In this document: positions 60,641 through 64,000 of the stretch, piece by piece
Position numbering within the stretch: the first letter of the stretch is position 1
Layout of the letters: each line of letters begins with the position of its first letter
Source of the DNA: UBA6176 sp032119375
Lineage (GTDB): Bacteria; Verrucomicrobiota; Verrucomicrobiia; Limisphaerales; UBA9464
Length of the DNA: 64,000 bases
Direction: 5' to 3'
Assembly (NCBI GenBank): GCA_964430505.1
Contig: CAYSGH010000006.1
Span: 38,833 to 102,832, forward strand
The notes under the pieces: model-generated
Told to the model about the DNA's origin: nothing
The model's database searches: none
What the model saw: the letters and a program-made list of their open reading frames with translations, nothing else
Position numbers and translations under genes: made by a program

Positions 60641-61890
60641 GCGGGCGCGCGGCAGGGTGGGGCGTGGGGTCTCGATGGGCCGGATGGGCACTGATGGCGG
60701 CATGGGCCGTCGCGTGTTCCGGCGCCGAGTTCCAGCCGGACTTCGAGGCGGCGCCCCATGCCTACTTTGAACGGGAACCGCGCGACCGGTTCCAGCGCAC
60801 GCTGGCGCGGCTGGCGTCGTCGCCCGGGGCGCTGGATCGCTCGGGGGAGCTTGCGTTTGTCCGGTCCCTGCTCGCCGCGTTGGACGTGCCGGAGTCGTCG
60901 CAGTTGCTGGTGTTCTCCAACACCAGCCTCCAGCTCGGGCTCATCCACCCCTCCAACCCGAGGGCGCTCTATTTTTCGGACGACGTGTACGTGGGCTGGG
61001 TGCCGGGCGGGAAGATCGAGGTGGCCGCCGTGGACCCGGACCTGGGCGCGGTGTTTTACCTGATGCCCATCCCGCGGGACGGCGAGGCCCCGAGGCCGGA
61101 GCGTTCCAGGCGTTGCATGAATTGCCATGCCAACGAGGACACGCTGCACGCGCCGGGGCTCTCCATCCGTTCCGTCGCGCCCGCGCCTTCGGGCGGGAGC
61201 CTGGACGCATTCCGGACCGGTTTGTCCGGCCATGGCATTCCGCTCTCGCAACGCCTGGGTGGATGGCACGTGACCGGCGACGCCGACGGCGCGACGCATC
61301 TCGGGAACCGCATGGGGCGGCTGCAAGGGGGCGAGGTGGAATGGACGCCGTTGGAGCCGGGCAAGCGCTTCCCATGGAGCCGCTATCCGGTCTCCACCAG
61401 CGACCTGCTGGCACACTTGCTGCACGAGCACCAGGCCGGGGCCGTGAACCGGATGGCCCGCGCCCAGTACCTCGCCCGCGAGGCCGGTGCGAAGCCCTCC
61501 GCCGAGCAGGTGGCGCGGCTCGACGCGGAGGCGCGGGAGCTGGCCCGTTACCTGTTGTTCGCCGACGAGGCGCCCGTTCCATCGGGCCTGGACCGTGGCG
61601 ACGCCCGGTTCCGAGAGGACTTCCGGCGCGGCGCGCGGGTGGTGGAAGGACGATCCCTTCGGGACCTGGAACTGCGCACGCGCCTGTTGCGTCACCGATG
61701 CAGCTACATGGTGCACACGGCCCAGTTCGATGGCCTGCTGCCCATCATCCGCGACCGCGTGGTGTCATGGATGGCCAAGGCCGTGGCACCCGGCGTTGCC
61801 CCCGAGGGCTTCCAGCACCTGGGCAACGACGAAAGGGCCGTCATCCGGAACATCCTCGCCCGGGAGCTCCGGGGCTTCGGCGGCCGTTGA
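60637..61890 (+). CDS. exported protein with a single CxxCH haem-binding motif
   Basis: About 417 residues from a GTG at 60637 that overlaps the ppnP stop. A hydrophobic segment (WAGWALMAAWAVACSGAEF) acts as signal peptide. Near residue 160 there is one CMNCH haem c site in RSRRCMNCHANEDTLHAPGL. The rest is helical without a family I recognise, including SRYPVSTSDLLAHLLHEHQA and LRHRCSYMVHTAQFDGL. The motif shape suggests a mono-haem periplasmic protein found in PVC genomes; electron-transfer role is inference. Confidence 0.7.
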   Translation: MSGRAAGWGVGSRWAGWALMAAWAVACSGAEFQPDFEAAPHAYFEREPRDRFQRTLARLASSPGALDRSGELAFVRSLLAALDVPESSQLLVFSNTSLQLGLIHPSNPRALYFSDDVYVGWVPGGKIEVAAVDPDLGAVFYLMPIPRDGEAPRPERSRRCMNCHANEDTLHAPGLSIRSVAPAPSGGSLDAFRTGLSGHGIPLSQRLGGWHVTGDADGATHLGNRMGRLQGGEVEWTPLEPGKRFPWSRYPVSTSDLLAHLLHEHQAGAVNRMARAQYLAREAGAKPSAEQVARLDAEARELARYLLFADEAPVPSGLDRGDARFREDFRRGARVVEGRSLRDLELRTRLLRHRCSYMVHTAQFDGLLPIIRDRVVSWMAKAVAPGVAPEGFQHLGNDERAVIRNILARELRGFGGR

Positions 61891-62026
61891 GCGATCCCGA
61901 CAGGAGGGGCTGGGGTCGATCGTTGCGGGGCGGGCGATGGATGGCGGCGGCGGGCGGATGCCCCGAATCCAGCGTCACCATGGTGTGGGCATCAACAACG
62001 AGGTCCGCCATGCGGGGCCGACCGGC

Positions 62027-62812
62027 CTACAGCCACGGCACCAAGGCGGCGGCCACGGCATGGCCGGCGCGCTCGGTGGAGAGGATGCCGCCATGGCGGG
62101 CGACCTGTTCCTTCACGGAAGGCATGCCATTGGCGGGCACGACGAGATGGCGGGCGTGGCGGGGGAGGAGCATGGGCAGGTCGTTGAAGTGATCGCCGGC
62201 CGCAAGGGTGTGGTCGGGGGAAATGCCGAGGATGCGTTGCAACTCCGCCAACGCCGTCCCCTTGCTGTACGCGGCATGGCTGAGGCGCACGTACACGTCG
62301 TTGCGCACGATCGCGAGGTCATTGATGGACGCCGCAAATTCCAGGAGCTCGGCCTCGATCCGGTCCATCTGCTCGATGCTTCGGGCGATGGCGCACAGGG
62401 GCGACCAGGGGTCGTCGTAGAACATGGCGTCATGGCGGGACTGCAATCCCTCCAGCAGGTCGGGGACGGACTCCGCCATGCTCGCAAACAACCGTGCATG
62501 GTCTTGGTGGCAATGGGTGTTCCAGGGCTCCACGGGGACGTAGTGACCGCGGTCGTTGACGAAGATCTCGCGCTCCACCAGGACGAGGTAGTCCGGACGG
62601 ACGGTGGCTCCGGACCGCCCCAGCGTCTCCATCAGGCTTTGCATCTCGCGCCCGGTGTTGATCACCCACCGGACACCGCGCGCCTGCAACGTGGCGATCC
62701 GCTCCTGGAACACGAGGGGGATCGGCACCTCCGCATGCTCCTCGTGGATCGTCCCGTCGAAGTCCGTGGAAACCAGCCGCAGTTCGTCGCCCATCGTGCG
62801 AACAGTGTCCAT
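62027..62812 (-). CDS. HAD-superfamily hydrolase (Cof-type)
   Basis: 261 residues from ATG 62812, chosen because GGAGG lies upstream; ATG 62794 is in the same frame. Motif I is STDFDGTIHEEH (Asp17 and Asp19); motif II is VINTGREMQS; motif III the Lys in YSKGTALAEL; motif IV GDHFNDLPML. Type IIB cap, as in Cof phosphatases of sugar phosphates and nucleotide cofactors. The substrate is unknown. The long upstream open frame (to 63052) has no family features. Confidence 0.88.
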   Translation of the reverse strand: MDTVRTMGDELRLVSTDFDGTIHEEHAEVPIPLVFQERIATLQARGVRWVINTGREMQSLMETLGRSGATVRPDYLVLVEREIFVNDRGHYVPVEPWNTHCHQDHARLFASMAESVPDLLEGLQSRHDAMFYDDPWSPLCAIARSIEQMDRIEAELLEFAASINDLAIVRNDVYVRLSHAAYSKGTALAELQRILGISPDHTLAAGDHFNDLPMLLPRHARHLVVPANGMPSVKEQVARHGGILSTERAGHAVAAALVPWL

Positions 62813-62923
62813 GGAACGTCCGGGGCCTCCAAGGCGGGAGATGGGGGCGGCCGGGGAATGCGGGGTGATTTCCACGGATGTTTTGACTTGTGCTGGAACG
62901 CCGGTGCACACCCCATTTGCAGC

Positions 62924-63640
62924 ATGAAATCCTTGATCCAATTCGTGGTCGCTTCGCGGGCTGGGGGAATCGCACCCTTGGTACTGGCCCTCGCATCCGT
63001 GTCCGAGTCCGCCGTGGGCCAGGCGACAGAGTACTTGGACGTCAATTGGCAATGGATCATCACCGGCCCCACCGTCACGGTCGGCAACAGTCCGCTTGTC
63101 GTGAGCAAGCTGTGGGTCAGCAACCCCAATCCCGTTCCCGACTACGTTGGGACTCCACTTACCAGCGCCTTCACCATCTCTGCGTCACTCAAGCTCGACG
63201 ACTACACCCTCCCGGCCGGGGCCACGGATGTCAGCATCACTGGCCTGCCCACCTCGGTGAGCCTCTCCGTCCAGACGAGCTACTTGGTCGTTGGAGGACC
63301 CGCCGAAACGCGTCCTGGCTACCGCACGGAGTTGTTCGGTGCCAATGGGGTGTCCTTCAGCCTGACCGATGGGCAAAGCTACGGGGGAAGTGCATCGGCC
63401 TCCACGTTCCTCATGAAGCCGCCCGAGGCGAACACCCAGGATTGGCTGGTCTCGGCCACATTCTCCGTCGTGTTCACTGAGCACGTGTCGGATCCCATTT
63501 CAGGCACGGCCCGGATTAGCTACACGACTCCTCCGACCGGTCCCACCATCCCCGAACCAGAGACCTGCGCGGTCTTGGCGGGACTGCCCCTGATGGCATG
63601 GGGGATTTTCCGGCGTGCCCGGTCGGCGGCCAAGGGCTGA
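62924..63640 (+). CDS. PEP-CTERM sorting domain protein
   Basis: 238 residues from ATG 62924. Signal peptide region MKSLIQFVVASRAGGIAPLV, then a beta-rich, Ser/Thr-rich body, and at the end the sorting tail IPEPETCAVLAGLPLMAWGI followed by FRRARSAAKG: PEP motif, hydrophobic helix and basic end. Such proteins are cleaved by exosortase and displayed on the surface or in extracellular polymer. The exosortase gene is not in this window. Divergent from the HAD gene, 111 bases apart. Confidence 0.88.
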   Translation: MKSLIQFVVASRAGGIAPLVLALASVSESAVGQATEYLDVNWQWIITGPTVTVGNSPLVVSKLWVSNPNPVPDYVGTPLTSAFTISASLKLDDYTLPAGATDVSITGLPTSVSLSVQTSYLVVGGPAETRPGYRTELFGANGVSFSLTDGQSYGGSASASTFLMKPPEANTQDWLVSATFSVVFTEHVSDPISGTARISYTTPPTGPTIPEPETCAVLAGLPLMAWGIFRRARSAAKG

Positions 63641-63941
63641 GCAAGGGCCGTCTTCGCCGGGCTTTGCCCATGGCGTCTGCGGTGCGTTGCCCGAAACTGC
63701 GGCTGCAATTCGAGGCTTGGGCAGGCCTTTTCCGGCTTGGCCTCGTCCTGCGGGGCGGGGCGAGGTGATGCGGTTGACGGCATACTGGGCACCGGCGGGA
63801 CCGATTCAGTTGGATCGGTCGTGCTTGCTCGATCTGCTTCCGCAACTCCTTCGTCCTTCGCTTGGCTAAGTGCGATGAACTGGCCGGCCTCGCCGTGCGG
63901 TGGGATCAACGTGATGAACCCACTTGCTGCGGTTGGCCCAC
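63641..63941. other. intergenic region before galE
   Basis: 301 bases in which I see no credible gene. A minus-strand open frame covers much of it (63520-63909), but it overlaps the end of the PEP-CTERM gene and has no domain or signal, so it is not accepted. No hairpin with a U run was found. Confidence 0.55.
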
Positions 63942-64000
63942 CTAATCCGGGTACCCGTCCGGATGGCGTTGGTGCCAGTCCCAGGCGGTGGCGACGATGT
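63942..64000 (-). CDS. galE: UDP-glucose 4-epimerase GalE, C-terminal end only
   Basis: The last 18 codons plus a TAG stop are in the window, reading IVATAWDWHQRHPDGYPD. This is the typical end of UDP-glucose 4-epimerase (AxxWxxxHPxGY), which interconverts UDP-glucose and UDP-galactose. The rest lies beyond the right edge, so the call rests on this short segment. Confidence 0.72.
   Translation of the reverse strand, partial: IVATAWDWHQRHPDGYPD

Noticed and set aside
61487..62923. Long plus-strand open frame upstream of the PEP-CTERM gene
   Set aside because: It overlaps the CxxCH protein and the minus-strand HAD gene; only the part from the ATG at 62924 has a signal peptide and a PEP-CTERM tail.
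63520..63909. 129-residue minus-strand open frame near the right end
   Set aside because: Low-complexity Pro/Ala/Ser-rich shadow of the PEP-CTERM gene end and intergenic DNA, with no domain.

Overview
The window is a GC-rich stretch (by eye around two thirds G+C) of a Gram-negative bacterial chromosome, most likely a Verrucomicrobiota member of the Pedosphaera/Limisphaera type. The evidence is the gene mix: LpxD (lipid A, so an outer membrane), Planctomycete-type CxxCH cytochromes, a Tat-signal DUF1501 protein, an FGly sulfatase, a Tat-signal Gfo/Idh/MocA oxidoreductase, a PEP-CTERM protein, and several prepilin-like proteins with N-termini ending in [22 protein letters not shown]-type helices. 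The lineage is inferred from family content; there is no rRNA in the window.

Layout. 1-7.3 kb (minus strand): end of a Gfo/Idh/MocA gene, purH, a tRNA-Ala(GGC) with a terminator, then panD-lpxD-sulfatase, and an RNase D. 7.4-13.1 kb: a tripartite RND efflux operon (membrane fusion lipoprotein, HAE1 pump, NodT-type outer-membrane lipoprotein), then folB. 13.75-32.7 kb (minus strand): one 19-kb operon that looks like a type II secretion/type IV pilus hybrid, reading gspG-H-I-J-K, a PilM-PilN (GspL-like) fusion, a PilO/GspM-like protein and finally a 4141-residue secretin. Six consecutive gene junctions in it overlap by 4 to about 20 bases. 32.9-40.5 kb: a divergent prepilin-like gene, xylA, argA, two Planctomycete-type cytochromes, a glutamine-amidotransferase-like hydrolase, a small conserved protein, ispF and a Nudix hydrolase. 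40.8-51.1 kb: secreted endonuclease I, tyrS, a VapB antitoxin with a broken VapC, an epimerase, ogt, an ArfB-like release factor, rho, then divergent glnD and a dus gene. 51.1-64 kb: another prepilin-like gene, the DUF1501 protein, small lipoproteins, a CBM48-only protein, a spermidine-synthase-like protein, a Prc/CtpA protease, a PaaK-like ligase, a membrane protein, ppnP, a CxxCH protein, a HAD phosphatase, a PEP-CTERM protein and the last codons of galE.

The outstanding object is the giant secretin. A normal GspD/PilQ has three or four periplasmic N domains ahead of the C-terminal secretin barrel. I count about 45 degenerate copies of the ~75-100-residue N1/N2-type (Secretin_N) fold between a normal N-terminal signal/STN region and a normal secretin domain. 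Three 924-bp blocks of four domains each are visibly recent tandem duplications. If the domains stacked as rings, as in known secretins, the channel would exceed the width of any ordinary periplasm, so this operon probably encodes an envelope machine with a new architecture or an extended periplasmic structure. No GspE ATPase, GspF, GspC or prepilin peptidase is encoded in the window.

Most other genes are ordinary housekeeping. Smaller points of interest are the truncated VapC behind an intact VapB, a G-quadruplex-like (GGGGGGC) tract beside a hairpin between convergent genes, a palindrome in the intergenic region upstream of the secretion operon, and a hairpin/direct repeat after the giant gene.
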